64,000 nt of DNA, taken from positions 186,001-250,000 of the forward strand of contig NGFI01000014.1 of assembly GCA_002215645.1 (NCBI GenBank). The letters run 5' to 3'. Numbering within the stretch: position 1 is the first letter of the stretch; each line of letters starts with the position of its first letter. This document shows positions 47,438 to 57,315 of this stretch, one piece after another. Source of the DNA: Gemmatimonadetes bacterium 2013_60CM_65_52 (GTDB lineage: Bacteria; Gemmatimonadota; Gemmatimonadetes; Gemmatimonadales; Gemmatimonadaceae). The notes beneath the pieces are model-generated. The model was not told the DNA's origin, searched no databases, and saw only the letters and a list, made by a program, of their open reading frames with translations. The position numbers and the translations under genes were made by a program.

Positions 47438-48034
47438 TCAATGCTGGCTCCATCCCCCTCCGTCGATGGGCCTGCGAAACATTCTCGGCTTGGTGTCGCT
47501 GATTTGCCACCACGCGGCGAAGGACACCGCTGACTGGCGTTGCAATGTAGAAACAGCGGTCACAAGGTCACGCGTCGTTTCCCCCTGAATCAGCACGTAG
47601 TAGGTGCCTTCAGTGCCGAACAGGCCCGCTTTACCGCCAACTACTGTGCCGCCAATCGCATCTATGACGGCTTGCCTTTGCGGCTGTGCTGTACCCGTAC
47701 GAAAGGCGACCAGCACAATGCGCTTACGATACGATTCGGACGGGGACAGTGGTGCCCCGTTGATCATGCCAAGCGAGTCGAACAGCGCGCGTGGCAGGGA
47801 GTCTGGTGCTGAAGCCGGCACAGGGCCCGCCAACTCGAAGTCAAACGTCGTCGTCGCGCCGTCGATCCCGATGGAGAAGGCATCGGCGTCTCCTCGAAAC
47901 CCAGCGAATCCCCACCCAGAGGCGCGCAGGTAGACCTGCCCGCGTGTCGCATGGACCCCGACGTTTGGAAAGCGCTCGATGACCTGCGTCACAGTACAGG
48001 GCGTCGTGGCAATGCAGGGGTTCGCTACACTCGC
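47438..48034 (-). repeat. Copy 2 of internal tandem duplication
   Basis: This segment encodes residues 415-612 of the lipoprotein-like gene and matches the segment encoding residues 190-388 in order, with shared landmarks NPC..TPC, ATRG.VYLRASGWGFAGFRGD and QRQA..D..GGTVVGG. The two copies differ at many third codon positions and in several residues, so the duplication is not brand new. The repeat unit is roughly 600 bases, separated by about 78 bases of unmatched linker. Confidence 0.75.
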
Positions 48035-49276
48035 GGCCTCGCGTCGGCCGTGTCGGCGATTATCGCTCGCGGAGTCTCTATCGACAGGCGTTGACACAGG
48101 GCTGCTGGGATCGATGAGCCAGTTATTCCAGCCCGCTCCGTCAGTGGGCTTTCGATACGAAGGTACGGCTGGATCGTACACCGGCCACCCCGCGAATGTC
48201 ACGCCAGGCTGGCGGCGCAGTATTGTGGCCGCGTTTACCAGCGCGGAGGTCGTCCCACCGGTGATCAATACGTAATACCGTCCGCTCGTCGTATCTTCAC
48301 GGAAACGATGGCCGCCAACCACGGTGCCCCCGACGGAGTCAACCGCCGCCTGTCTCTGCGTTTGGGTAGCGGTCGCCGTGAATTCAACAACCACTATGTT
48401 TTTCCTGTACGCGCTGTCGGAAAGCGGGGCCCCCGAAACATTGCCGAGTTGCGCAAGCAGCGTAGATGGAGTGCTGTCAGGCGGAATGAGCGGCACTGGC
48501 GCGGCTGGATCAAAGTCAAATGTGGTGGTTGATCCACCGATGCCGATCGAGAAAGCATCGACGTCTCCTCGAAAGCCCGCAAACCCCCACCCAGATGCGC
48601 GTAGATAGACCAGCCCGCGTGTCGCATGAACGCCCGCATTGGGAAAATGATCAATGACCTGCGCAAACGTGCAGGGCGTTGCCGCGACACAGGGATTCGC
48701 CACACTTGCGCCCGCCCTGATCACTGTCGTCGCTGTGGAGTACCAATAAGCGCCCGAGCGGGCATCGAAGTGCTGCCAGCTGTGCACACTCGTGTCCCCC
48801 GGCGGCTCGAAGCTGAGCGCGTACGCCGTGGTATCAGTGTCCGTCAGATCGAAGTCCACATCTATGCTGAGCCTGATCGTTCCAGGTGTGCTTCCATGGG
48901 TTTTCGTAAAGCTGTAGTACTCCAACTGAGTTAGGCGCGACAAGACGACACCGTGATAGTCTCCCAACTGAAGCTGTACGCCGTCATTCGTCGCTGCAGC
49001 CAACTCTGCGCTTCCAGAGCCAAGAGGTTGTCCTGTTGGTCCGGAGACCATCGCGCACGCCGTCGTGCTCGTGCATACGCCTCGGGCCGCGCGATCCATG
49101 AAGACCCAGCCATGCATGTTCCCTGGATACACCACGACGGCACCTGCCCCATTCAGGTCCCTTCTCACCGCTGGCGAGAAGAGACCGTGGATCGGCTCGG
49201 TCAAGTCGTGGCACGCGAGCGCCGCTACGGTCGCCAAGATGCAGAGTCCCATTGGCCAGTTCCGTCTGGTGAGCAT
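47438..49276 (-). CDS. Putative secreted lipoprotein with large internal duplication, function unknown
   Basis: The protein has 612 residues and is not recognised as a named family. The N-terminus is a signal peptide ending in VAALAC, so Cys22 may be lipidated, though the lipobox is imperfect. Residues 45-250 look like a beta-sandwich, with paired Cys in NPCVAATPC and the stretch GWGFAGFRGDVDAFSIG. Residues 290-365 resemble the propeptide/inhibitor I9 fold of subtilases (VVVEFTATATQTQRQAAVDSVGG, here cut to describe it: a VVVEF strand then QRQAAVDSVGG). Residues 415-612 repeat 190-388, but the second copy starts in the middle of the beta-sandwich, so it has only half of that domain. A protease-inhibitor or binding role is only a guess. 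The gene lies outside the NRPS operons. Confidence 0.7.
   Translation of the reverse strand: MLTRRNWPMGLCILATVAALACHDLTEPIHGLFSPAVRRDLNGAGAVVVYPGNMHGWVFMDRAARGVCTSTTACAMVSGPTGQPLGSGSAELAAATNDGVQLQLGDYHGVVLSRLTQLEYYSFTKTHGSTPGTIRLSIDVDFDLTDTDTTAYALSFEPPGDTSVHSWQHFDARSGAYWYSTATTVIRAGASVANPCVAATPCTFAQVIDHFPNAGVHATRGLVYLRASGWGFAGFRGDVDAFSIGIGGSTTTFDFDPAAPVPLIPPDSTPSTLLAQLGNVSGAPLSDSAYRKNIVVVEFTATATQTQRQAAVDSVGGTVVGGHRFREDTTSGRYYVLITGGTTSALVNAATILRRQPGVTFAGWPVYDPAVPSYRKPTDGAGWNNWLIDPSSPVSTPVDRDSASDNRRHGRREAASVANPCIATTPCTVTQVIERFPNVGVHATRGQVYLRASGWGFAGFRGDADAFSIGIDGATTTFDFELAGPVPASAPDSLPRALFDSLGMINGAPLSPSESYRKRIVLVAFRTGTAQPQRQAVIDAIGGTVVGGKAGLFGTEGTYYVLIQGETTRDLVTAVSTLQRQSAVSFAAWWQISDTKPRMFRRPIDGGGWSQH
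48113..48709 (-). repeat. Copy 1 of internal tandem duplication
   Basis: This segment encodes residues 190-388 of the lipoprotein-like gene. It begins at ASVANPC and ends near KPTDGAGWNNW, matching ASVANPC and RPIDGGGWSQH of the second copy. In copy 1 the segment is preceded by the rest of the beta-sandwich, which copy 2 lacks. Confidence 0.75.
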
Positions 49277-49290
49277 TGATGAGCTTCTGG

Positions 49291-49319
49291 ATTGTAGTGT
49301 ATGGCCGCGAATTTCTTAA
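49291..49319 (-). promoter_or_regulatory. Possible sigma70-type promoter for the lipoprotein-like gene
   Basis: On the minus strand TTAAGA, 17 bases, then TACAAT ends about 15 bases before the ATG at 49276. This gives four of six and five of six matches to the consensus hexamers and a very short leader without a Shine-Dalgarno site. The rest of the 49277-49491 gap shows no gene. Prediction by eye only; position may be off by one base. Confidence 0.3.
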
Positions 49320-49491
49320 GCAGCGCTCTTGTCAGAAGCGCGACTGCGTTGCGTGGCGGAACCGCGTGCGGTCCAGTACGACTGCTCACGCAAGCAGATG
49401 AAGCCACTAATGCTCACGTTTTGACGACCGAAACTTTCTGTCGCGATGTTCCCGTAGTGCGAGCAGATGCTCTCACTCACCGATCGAACGA

Positions 49492-52194
49492 ATGCGCACG
49501 CTACGCCTCGTCCCTCTCCTTCTCACCGCCGGCCTTCCCGTCGTCGGCCGCGCTCAGAACGCATCATCGTCGGTACACCCGACGACGCCGCCCTCCGTCG
49601 TCGCCATGCGGCGCACGGGCCCGGTCGTCGTAGACGGCCGCCTCGACGAGGCGGCATGGCAGGCGGCCCAGCCAATCACGCAGTTTCGGCAGACGCAGCC
49701 CACCGAGGGCGCTCCCGCGACGCAGCGCACCGAAGTGCGCATCATCTACGATGACGACGCCCTCTACATCGGCGCACGTCTGTACGACTCGCTCGGCGCC
49801 GCGGGCGTGCGCGCTCCGCTCGCGCGGCGCGATCAGCTGTTGAGCTCCGATCAGCTCACCACCGACAAGCTCGCCATCGTGCTCGACCCCTATCACAACC
49901 ATCTCGACCGCATCTGGTTCGAGGTGAACCCGGCGAGCGTAAAAGGCGAGCACTTCAACGGTGACGAGTCCTTCGACCCCATCTGGGAAGCCGCGGCGCA
50001 GATCGATTTGCTCGGCTGGACGGCCGAGATGCGGATTCCGTTCTCGCAGCTGCGCTTCTCACGCGATTCGCTCCAGACATGGGGCATGCAGATCTGGCGC
50101 AACGTGGACCGGCTCAACGAGCAGGACATGTGGTCGTTCTGGAAACGCAATGAAGCCGGCGGCCCGCCGTTCTTCGGACACATCGAGGGCATGCATCTGA
50201 GCGGACGGCAGCGACAGGTCGAGCTGCTTCCGTACGTCGTGTCACGAGCACAGTACAAGTACGCGGACCCGGTGGACCCCTTTCACACCAGCAGCTCGCG
50301 CGCGGTGCGTGTGGGGGGCGACGCGAAGGTTCTGCTCACGTCAAACCTCACACTCGACGCCACGGTGAATCCCGACTTCGGACAGGTGGAGGTGGACCCC
50401 GCGACGGTGAACCTGAGCGCGTTCGAAACCTTCTTCAACGAGAAGCGGCCGTTCTTCGTCGCGGGCCGGCAGGCGTTCGCATACGGCGACTTCAACTGCA
50501 TGTTCTGCGACAACGTCTCGAACCTCGGCCTCTTCTACTCCCGTCGCATCGGACGCGCGCCCCAGTTGAACGGCTGGGTCGACGACAACGCCGCTTACGC
50601 AGACCTCCCGGAGAACACGCGCATCGTGGGTGCCGCGAAGGTCACGGGGCGCGCAAGTGACTTCACCGTCGGCTTGCTCGACGCGGTGACCAACCGCGAA
50701 ACGGCACGCTTCCGCTCGACGCTCGGTTCGCCGGAACGCACGCAGACTGTCGAACCGCTCAGCAACTACTTCGTCGGCCGCGTCCGTCGCGACTTTCGCG
50801 ATGGTGCCACGACATTCGGTGGCATCGTCACTTCCACACTTCGCCGTCTGGACGATTCATTGATGGCCACCCGGCTTCGGTCGCGCGCGAACGTCGCTGG
50901 CGTCGACCTGATGCATTCCTGGAGCCGGCGCGACTACTCGCTCATGGCGCAGTTCGCGGTGTCCGACGTCGGCGGCTCCGATTCCGCCATCGCGCGGACG
51001 CAGCAATCGAGCGCGCATTACTTCCAGCGCATCGATCGGCGGGAGACGACGGATGGTCTCTTCGGCGTCAAGTACGATGCATCGCGAACGAACCTGCGCG
51101 GTTACGGGCTCTATGCGCGCCTCGCCAAGGACAACGGTGACTGGCTGTGGGAGACCGCACAGAACTGGCGCAGCCCGGGGTTCGAGGTGAACGACCTCGC
51201 CTTTCTTCGCCGAGCGGATTACAAGTGGATGCTTGCCAACGTCGCGCGGCAATGGACGACGCCGATGGGACCCTTCCGCTACCTCAACTTTACGGGCGGA
51301 GCGCAACGCCAGTACAACTTCGACGGCGATCTGAACGACGAAGAGCAGCACTACGGCATTTTCACCACGTTGAAGAACTACTGGAATGCCAACGCGTTCT
51401 ACATCCATCATCCGTCGACGCTGGACGAGACGCTGACGCGCGGCGGGCCGGTGGTCGTGCGAACGGGCTACGACTACGGCTCGCAGTACGTGGGCACCGA
51501 CCAGCGCAGAACGATGGTGCTGTCCATGCGCGTGGATGAAGCGCACGGCATCAACTCGCCAACGCGCGTTCTGCGTCTCCAGCCTGCCGTCGCGATCAAA
51601 CCGGCGACGAACGTGTTCGTGAGCCTCGCACCGTCATACAACGCGGAAGAGGAAAACACGCAATACGTGACGGCAATCTCGGACGCCACGGTGCCCGCAT
51701 TCGGCGGAACGCGCTACGTGTTCGCGCTGCTGCACCAGAAGACACTCAGCATGGACACGCGCGTCAACGTGACGTTCACGCCACAGCTGACGCTGGAGCT
51801 GTTCGCGCAGCCGTTCATCGCCAGCGGCGCATACTCAGAGTTCCGGCAGTTCTCGGCGCCGCGGACGCTGGACAAACAGATCTTCGGGAAGGACGTCGGG
51901 ACCATCAGCTACAGCGCGGCCGCGTCACAGTACACCATCGATCCGGACGGAACCGGCCCGGCGGCACCGTTCAGCATCGGCAACCCGGACTTCACCTTCC
52001 GCTCGCTGCGCGGCAATGCCGTCGTGCGGTGGGAATATCGTCCGGGATCGACCGTGTTCCTCGTGTGGACGCAGGAGCGGAGCGGGTCGGACGCGACTGG
52101 CACGCTCGACGTCCGCAATCAGTCGAGCGCACTCTTCCGCGATCGCCCGATCAACATCTTTCTGCTGAAGGTGAACTATTGGGTCGGCAGATGA
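49492..52194 (+). CDS. DUF5916-type outer-membrane protein with N-terminal CBM9-like domain
   Basis: The protein has 900 residues. A signal peptide ([22 protein letters not shown]) is followed by a CBM9-like domain with the family start [15 protein letters not shown] near residue 45. A long beta-rich region follows, with [19 protein letters not shown] and [10 protein letters not shown] near 300-325, characteristic of the DUF5916 family. The C-terminal half should form an outer-membrane barrel and ends in YWVGR. These proteins are often misnamed hydrolases; no catalytic motif is visible and no substrate can be given. The gene stands alone, convergent with the flavin oxidoreductase gene, with a 19-base overlap of the two 3' ends. 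Confidence 0.85.
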   Translation: MRTLRLVPLLLTAGLPVVGRAQNASSSVHPTTPPSVVAMRRTGPVVVDGRLDEAAWQAAQPITQFRQTQPTEGAPATQRTEVRIIYDDDALYIGARLYDSLGAAGVRAPLARRDQLLSSDQLTTDKLAIVLDPYHNHLDRIWFEVNPASVKGEHFNGDESFDPIWEAAAQIDLLGWTAEMRIPFSQLRFSRDSLQTWGMQIWRNVDRLNEQDMWSFWKRNEAGGPPFFGHIEGMHLSGRQRQVELLPYVVSRAQYKYADPVDPFHTSSSRAVRVGGDAKVLLTSNLTLDATVNPDFGQVEVDPATVNLSAFETFFNEKRPFFVAGRQAFAYGDFNCMFCDNVSNLGLFYSRRIGRAPQLNGWVDDNAAYADLPENTRIVGAAKVTGRASDFTVGLLDAVTNRETARFRSTLGSPERTQTVEPLSNYFVGRVRRDFRDGATTFGGIVTSTLRRLDDSLMATRLRSRANVAGVDLMHSWSRRDYSLMAQFAVSDVGGSDSAIARTQQSSAHYFQRIDRRETTDGLFGVKYDASRTNLRGYGLYARLAKDNGDWLWETAQNWRSPGFEVNDLAFLRRADYKWMLANVARQWTTPMGPFRYLNFTGGAQRQYNFDGDLNDEEQHYGIFTTLKNYWNANAFYIHHPSTLDETLTRGGPVVVRTGYDYGSQYVGTDQRRTMVLSMRVDEAHGINSPTRVLRLQPAVAIKPATNVFVSLAPSYNAEEENTQYVTAISDATVPAFGGTRYVFALLHQKTLSMDTRVNVTFTPQLTLELFAQPFIASGAYSEFRQFSAPRTLDKQIFGKDVGTISYSAAASQYTIDPDGTGPAAPFSIGNPDFTFRSLRGNAVVRWEYRPGSTVFLVWTQERSGSDATGTLDVRNQSSALFRDRPINIFLLKVNYWVGR

Positions 52195-53219
52195 GCCAGC
52201 GGCTGAGGCGCCGTCTCGCGACGCACCACCGGCGCGACTTCGGTGCCCAGCAGCTCGATGGCGCGCATGATCCACGCGTGCGGCATGTCACCGAGCGCCA
52301 TCTGGAGTAGGAATCGATCGTTGCCGAAGAGCTCGTACTCGAATAGCAGCTTGTCGATGACTTCCTGCGGGCTGCCGACGAGCAGCGCGCCCTGAGGGCC
52401 TCGCATGGCGTCGAACTGCTGCCGGGTCGTCGGCGGCCATCCGCGTTCACGTCCGATGCGCGTCATGACCTCCGCATACGACGGATAGAGCTCGTCGCCC
52501 GCCTGCTGCGACGTCGCCGCAACGTACGCATGTGAATTGATTCCGACTCTCAGGCTCGCCTCGGCGTGTCCTGCTTGGCGGCCGCTCTCCCGATACATCT
52601 CCACGAGGGGAACGAAGCGTTCGGGCTGTCCGCCAATGATCGCGAGCGCCAGCGGAAGGCCGAGCGTCCCCGCGCGCACGATGGACTGTGGCGTCCCGCC
52701 GACGGCGATCCACACAGGAATGGGATTCTGCACGGGGCGCGGATACACACCGCGTCCCTGAATTGGCGCACGCAGCGCTCCGGACCAGGTGATGCGCTCC
52801 TGCTCGCGCAGCATGAGCAGCAGGTCGAGCTTCTCGGAGAAGAGCTCGTCGTAGTCCTCGAGGTCGTATCCGAAGAGTGGAAAGGACTCGATGAACGAGC
52901 CCCGTCCCGCCATGATCTCCGCTCGCCCATGCGAGAGGAGATCGACCGTGGCAAATTCCTGAAACACGCGCACAGGATCATCGGAGCTGATGACGGACAC
53001 CGCGCTCGTGAGCCGGATGTTTCTGGTGCGCATCGCCGCGGCGGCGAGGACGACTGCGGGCGCGGAGATGGCATAGTCGGGACGGTGGTGCTCGCCGACG
53101 CCGAAGATCTCGAGCCCGACCTGGTCGGCCAGCTCGACCTCCTCCATCAAGTTCTTCAGGCGCTGCTCGGCGCTGATGGAAGGGCCGATGTCGCCGAAGG
53201 TGTAGATTCCGATTTGCAT
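52176..53219 (-). CDS. LLM-class flavin-dependent oxidoreductase
   Basis: The protein has 347 residues of the bacterial luciferase-like (TIM-barrel, FMN or F420 dependent) family. Visible family signs are [19 protein letters not shown] near residue 35, [28 protein letters not shown] and [20 protein letters not shown] near 105. No signal peptide is seen, so it is cytoplasmic. The substrate cannot be told from sequence. Its start faces the gamma-glutamyltransferase gene with only 40 bases between them, so the two may share a short divergent promoter region. The 3' end overlaps the DUF5916 gene. Confidence 0.88.
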   Translation of the reverse strand: MQIGIYTFGDIGPSISAEQRLKNLMEEVELADQVGLEIFGVGEHHRPDYAISAPAVVLAAAAMRTRNIRLTSAVSVISSDDPVRVFQEFATVDLLSHGRAEIMAGRGSFIESFPLFGYDLEDYDELFSEKLDLLLMLREQERITWSGALRAPIQGRGVYPRPVQNPIPVWIAVGGTPQSIVRAGTLGLPLALAIIGGQPERFVPLVEMYRESGRQAGHAEASLRVGINSHAYVAATSQQAGDELYPSYAEVMTRIGRERGWPPTTRQQFDAMRGPQGALLVGSPQEVIDKLLFEYELFGNDRFLLQMALGDMPHAWIMRAIELLGTEVAPVVRRETAPQPLAHLPTQ

Positions 53220-53259
53220 GGACTGAAGGTTAACCGTTCACCTTCTTCACTACCCTCGC

Positions 53260-54936
53260 GTGCGCCTCGAGATTCCCGTCCTCGCCCTGATGCTTCCGCT
53301 CGCCACTGTCGCAGCACAGCGTCCAACGAGCCTCGCCGGACGTTCAGTCGTGTACGCACCGCACGGCATCGTCTCCACGAGCCAGCCCCTCGCGACCACG
53401 GCGGGCCTCGCCGTGCTTCAGCGCGGCGGCAACGCCATCGATGCGGCGGTGACCGCGGCGGCAGTCCTCACCGTCACGGAGCCGATGATGGTGAGCATCG
53501 GCGGCGACATGTTCGCCATGGTGTGGATCGCGAAGGAGCATCGGCTCGTCGCGCTGAACGCCAGTGGGCGGGCCGGTGCGCTCGCCACGCGCGAGGCACT
53601 CCTCGCACGCGGACGCAAGGACATGCCGGCGCGCGGCATCGAGACGGTCACCGTGCCGGGCGCGTTGGCGGGCTGGAACGAGCTGCTGAAGAAGTACGGC
53701 ACGCTCACGTTGGCACAGGCCATCGCGCCGGCGATTCGCTACGCCGAGGAGGGATTTCCGGTGACGCCGGTCATCTCGGATGAGTGGAAATCGCAGGAGG
53801 CGCTGCTCCGAGAGGACACGGCTGCGCGGCGCACCTATATGCCTGACGGTCATGCGCCGGTTCCGGGCGAGTGGTTCCGCAACCCTGACTACGCGCGTAC
53901 GCTGCGCGAGATCGCCAAGGGCGGCACCGGAGTGTTCTACAGCGGCCCACTCGGTGAAAAGATCGTGAAGCGGAGCCAGGAGCTGGGCGGCTTTCTCACG
54001 ATCGAGGACCTCCGGAAGAACAGCCCCACGTGGGTGACGCCGATTTCAACGACGTTCAAGGGCTATCGCGTGTGGGAGCTGCCTCCGAACAATCAGGGCG
54101 TCGGCGTGCTCGAGATGCTCAGGATTCTCGAGCCCTACGACCTCGCGTCGATGGGTCATCTGTCCGCACCCTATCTCCATCATCTTGTCGAGGCGAAGAA
54201 GCTCGCCTATGCAGACCTGGTGCGGTACGTCGGCGACGCGGACCATCTCGTGGTGCCGGCCAACCGCTTGCTGGCCGACGGATACATCGCTGGCCAGCGC
54301 ACTCGTCTCAATGAGACTAGAGCGCAGCGGCGGGTCGATCCGGGCGATCCACGCGTGTCGGGGGAGACCATCTACCTCACGGCGGCCGACAGCGCGGGGA
54401 ACATGGTGTCGTTCATCAACAGCCTGTACGACCATTTCGGGTCGGGCATCGTCGTGCCGGGCACGGGCTTCGCGCTGCACAATCGCGGTGCGGGATTCAC
54501 GATGGAGCCGGGTCTACCAAACACGATAGCGCCCGGGAAACGGCCATTTCATACCCTGATTCCGGGTTTCGTCACGAAGCCGGGCCCTGTCGCGACGGCC
54601 GACGGTCACGGGGACGAGCCGTACATGAGCTTCGGTCTCATGGGTGGCGCGATGCAGGCGCAGGGACACGCGCAGTTGCTCATCAACCTGTTCGTGTTCC
54701 ACATGGACATTCAACAGGCCATCGACGCCGCGCGTTTCCGGCATACGACTGGCCTGACCGTCGAGGTGGAGGCGCCGATCACGGACGCGGTACGCACGCA
54801 GCTCACCGCGATGGGACACGAGGTGGTGGACGGCACGCGCACGCGGTTCGGCGGCGCGCAGGGGATCATCCGGTTGCCGAAGGGCTATGCTGCGGGCTCG
54901 GATCCGCGGAAAGACGGAATGGCCGCTGGGTACTGA
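53260..54936 (+). CDS. ggt: Gamma-glutamyltransferase, secreted
   Basis: The protein has 558 residues with a signal peptide (VRLEIPVLALMLPLATVAAQ, GTG start). The Ntn-hydrolase family signs are present: GGNAIDAAVTAAAVLTVTEPMM near 47, SIGGDMF near 76, and the autocleavage region GETIYLTAADSAGNMVS, in which the Thr of the ETIYLT segment should be the new N-terminal nucleophile of the small subunit. FGSGIVVPGTGF, GKRPFHTLIP and GGAMQAQGHAQLL follow. The enzyme cleaves gamma-glutamyl bonds, for example in glutathione, in the periplasm or outside. It is divergent from the LLM-family gene. No link to the NRPS cluster is apparent. Confidence 0.93.
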   Translation: MRLEIPVLALMLPLATVAAQRPTSLAGRSVVYAPHGIVSTSQPLATTAGLAVLQRGGNAIDAAVTAAAVLTVTEPMMVSIGGDMFAMVWIAKEHRLVALNASGRAGALATREALLARGRKDMPARGIETVTVPGALAGWNELLKKYGTLTLAQAIAPAIRYAEEGFPVTPVISDEWKSQEALLREDTAARRTYMPDGHAPVPGEWFRNPDYARTLREIAKGGTGVFYSGPLGEKIVKRSQELGGFLTIEDLRKNSPTWVTPISTTFKGYRVWELPPNNQGVGVLEMLRILEPYDLASMGHLSAPYLHHLVEAKKLAYADLVRYVGDADHLVVPANRLLADGYIAGQRTRLNETRAQRRVDPGDPRVSGETIYLTAADSAGNMVSFINSLYDHFGSGIVVPGTGFALHNRGAGFTMEPGLPNTIAPGKRPFHTLIPGFVTKPGPVATADGHGDEPYMSFGLMGGAMQAQGHAQLLINLFVFHMDIQQAIDAARFRHTTGLTVEVEAPITDAVRTQLTAMGHEVVDGTRTRFGGAQGIIRLPKGYAAGSDPRKDGMAAGY

Positions 54937-54968
54937 TCAACGTTGCAGTAAAGACCTTGTCCTTCGGA

Positions 54969-55307
54969 TCAAGCGGGGCTTTCGGTGGCCAGCACGACGT
55001 TGATACGCTCCTTGAGCTCTGGGATACGTTCGCTAATCGCGGCCCATACGATGTCTGGATCAACATCGAAATAGCCATGGACGAGATGGTGACGCATACC
55101 GATGACGAGTCGCCACGGAATTTCCGGGTGCCGAGCCCGAAACTCCTGCGACAGGTGTCGCGACGCCTCCCCGATGATTTGTAGACGACTCACCATCCAG
55201 GCTTGCGTCCGTTCGTCGCTGTCGAACGCCTCACGCGTCGAGAGATACTTGTCAATACCGGCAATCGCGTCGAGAATATCGAGGAGACACGCCCGATCGC
55301 TTCGCAC
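54969..55307 (-). CDS. hepT: HepT-like ribonuclease toxin (DUF86)
   Basis: The protein has 112 residues with the HepT family motif R-x4-H-x-Y visible as R72-HHLV-H77-G-Y79. The family members are HEPN RNases that act as toxins and are blocked by a MntA-type nucleotidyltransferase that AMPylates the Tyr of this motif. The GTG start lies 12 bases after the stop of the mntA-like gene, so the two form one operon in the usual antitoxin-first order of this type. Codon use fits the neighbourhood. Confidence 0.9.
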   Translation of the reverse strand: MRSDRACLLDILDAIAGIDKYLSTREAFDSDERTQAWMVSRLQIIGEASRHLSQEFRARHPEIPWRLVIGMRHHLVHGYFDVDPDIVWAAISERIPELKERINVVLATESPA

Positions 55308-55319
55308 GAGTGGTAGCGG

Positions 55320-55610
55320 CTAGACGGGAACGGCTTCGCGCATCACCCGCTCACGCACCCGTGGGCGAAGCCCGCGCTCGGTCACGACGTCAACGCGCCT
55401 GCCGAGCAAATCCTGGAGATCCATGAGCAGGCCGCCGATATCGAAAACACTCCGCCCTGGGCTCATCCGTACCAGGAAATCGATGTCGCTCGACTCATCG
55501 GCCTCCCCGCGCGCGACGGAGCCGAACACGCGTACATCCGTCGCACCGTATTGGGCGGCGAGACGAAGTACCTCAGCTCGGTGGCGCTTCAGCGCGTCGG
55601 TGGCGGTCAT
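55320..55610 (-). CDS. mntA: MntA-like nucleotidyltransferase antitoxin
   Basis: The protein has 96 residues, a minimal nucleotidyltransferase domain. The GS-x10-D-x-D motif is visible as G30-S31 and D42-I-D44 in [18 protein letters not shown]. Family members AMPylate and silence the HepT toxin encoded next door. The gene ends 12 bases before the toxin start. The 150 bases upstream (55611-55759) contain no gene. Confidence 0.9.
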   Translation of the reverse strand: MTATDALKRHRAEVLRLAAQYGATDVRVFGSVARGEADESSDIDFLVRMSPGRSVFDIGGLLMDLQDLLGRRVDVVTERGLRPRVRERVMREAVPV

Positions 55611-55759
55611 TGGTTAGAGAGGAGTTGATCGTCTGAAGATACAGCGTCGCTCGCAGACGTCCAATCGCCCTACTGTCAGTGTGAGACTCACGCGCCACCC
55701 AGCTACGTCAGGTGGACGTCGGCATCCAAGCGGCTTGATCCGCCATTGAGCGCGCTTCT

Positions 55760-56191
55760 CTAGGAGAACTTCGGCAGCTCCGAACGATGCGCTGCGAGAA
55801 ACGACGCGTAGCGCCCCGCGTCGGTGTAATCGCGCATGTCGCAGATGCGGTCGCCGCGGAATCGGAGCACGGCGCAGGTGCGCACATCCATGACGTCTGC
55901 CGGTGACGACTTGAGCCAACTTCGCTCACGGATCTCCACGATCACGCGCTCGTCCGCCTCGTACCACTCGCGCCACACGTCCTCATAGCCCCAATCCGCT
56001 TTGCCGAGCCCGAATTCGCGGTTGCTGAAGGCGCGCACGATGGCGGCGGGACCGTGCCATTCGCCGCCAAGTGGAGGCGCGCCCATCACCCAGTAGGTCG
56101 CGTCGTCTGTAAAATAGCTCTTCACCTCATCCATGCGACCGGCAAAGAGCGCAGCTTCGTACCGCTTTGCGATCGCGAGCCTGTCAGTCAT
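55760..56191 (-). CDS. SnoaL/NTF2-like protein
   Basis: The protein has 143 residues from the ATG at 56191. A longer frame to 56287 is inside the upstream gene and its extra residues look unnatural. The start MTDRLAIAKRYEAALFAGRMDEV and the middle GEWHGPAAIVRAFSN are typical of small cone-shaped NTF2/SnoaL folds used as cyclases, isomerases or ketosteroid-binding proteins. No specific catalytic set can be named. It overlaps the Rieske-flavodoxin gene by 8 bases and is probably translationally coupled to it, which suggests a shared oxidative or reductive pathway. Confidence 0.8.
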   Translation of the reverse strand: MTDRLAIAKRYEAALFAGRMDEVKSYFTDDATYWVMGAPPLGGEWHGPAAIVRAFSNREFGLGKADWGYEDVWREWYEADERVIVEIRERSWLKSSPADVMDVRTCAVLRFRGDRICDMRDYTDAGRYASFLAAHRSELPKFS

Positions 56192-57314
56192 GTGCCTGCA
56201 CCTGTACGTCCCCGTGGTGCGACAGACGCTGCGCCTTGCGCCCCGTGCGCTCCATGGGCTGGAGCAGCATGTCGCGATGCGCATCAATGACGCGCCACTG
56301 ATTCACCGCGCGCGTCACGAGTTCCGCTGACGCCTCGCGTAGCGCGGTACTCGCCTTCACCAGGCGGACGTTGACGTCCATGTCCTCCGCATCCCAACCG
56401 CGCGTGTGCGCAATGAAGGGGAACTGAGGAAACACAAAGCCGAGCTCGGCCCAGAATGACAGCATCTCGCCGGCGACACCCTGCACGTTGTCCTGACCGC
56501 CCGTGATGATGAACGAGGCAACCTTGTTCGCGATGAGCACGCGGTCGCCAATGGTCACCTGGTTCTGCACGCAGTTGAGTCGCTCGGCCATCTTGTAATA
56601 GAGGGCCGACGCATTTCCCCACCGGATGGGTGACGCGATGAGGACGACGTCGCACCAGTGGACGAGTCCCTCGTAGACGGCGATGAGCTGATCGTCCGCA
56701 TCGCGCTCGGTGATGGCGCACGGCCACGTGCACGCACTCGCGTGCTTCGAGTAGTTGCCCTCGCATGGCTTGAATGCGAGCTGTCGCAGCGCGACGTGTT
56801 GAATGTCGCAACCGAGCGCATCCTTCGCGTACGCGAGCGCATGATCGAGTAGTGCGTCCGACGTGGAGTACCGCGGATTGGCGTCGTCCATCGCCGTGGT
56901 GGAGATCCCAAGCACGCGCGGCGGCGCACCGGGTTCGCGAGGATGCTCCTCGAGCAGGTGCGACGGTTTGTGCGCCAGCAACCGGCCCGGCATCGCCGGT
57001 GGAGTCGCGATGTACACGCCATCCGCGCGCTCTTCGACGCTGAACACCGGGACCTGCTCCTCGTCGTAACCCTCGGGCCCCTTTCCGGTAAACACGCTGT
57101 ACTCCCAGGCATGCCACGGGCAGACGACGTACTCGTCGCGCATGCGGCCATCACACAGGGGCCCGCCTTTGTGATTGCAGCGATTTCCGATGGCGGTAAA
57201 ACGGCCCCCGTGATGAAAGACGGCAACGCTGTGACCCTCGAGCTCCACGCTGAATGGCGCGCGTGCTCGAAGCTCATCCGGCGAGCCGATGAGATGCCAG
57301 GTCTTGGAGACCAC
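56184..57314 (-). CDS. Rieske [2Fe-2S] domain - flavodoxin-like oxidoreductase fusion
   Basis: The protein has 376 residues. Residues 1-105 are a Rieske ferredoxin domain with cluster ligands C46-x-H48 and C65-x2-H68 (CNH, CPWH). From about 130 an NAD(P)H-dependent FMN-reductase/flavodoxin-like domain follows, with VLGISTT, a Cys-rich loop (CEGNYSK...CTWPC) and SPIRWGNASALYYKM near 235. The two domains would let electrons move between an FMN and a 2Fe-2S centre in one chain; the partner is unknown. The Cys-rich loop resembles iron-sulfur flavoproteins. It starts with GTG one base after the TPR-protein stop and overlaps the SnoaL-like gene, so the three genes form an operon. Confidence 0.85.
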   Translation of the reverse strand: MVSKTWHLIGSPDELRARAPFSVELEGHSVAVFHHGGRFTAIGNRCNHKGGPLCDGRMRDEYVVCPWHAWEYSVFTGKGPEGYDEEQVPVFSVEERADGVYIATPPAMPGRLLAHKPSHLLEEHPREPGAPPRVLGISTTAMDDANPRYSTSDALLDHALAYAKDALGCDIQHVALRQLAFKPCEGNYSKHASACTWPCAITERDADDQLIAVYEGLVHWCDVVLIASPIRWGNASALYYKMAERLNCVQNQVTIGDRVLIANKVASFIITGGQDNVQGVAGEMLSFWAELGFVFPQFPFIAHTRGWDAEDMDVNVRLVKASTALREASAELVTRAVNQWRVIDAHRDMLLQPMERTGRKAQRLSHHGDVQVQAHD

Positions 57315-57315
57315 G

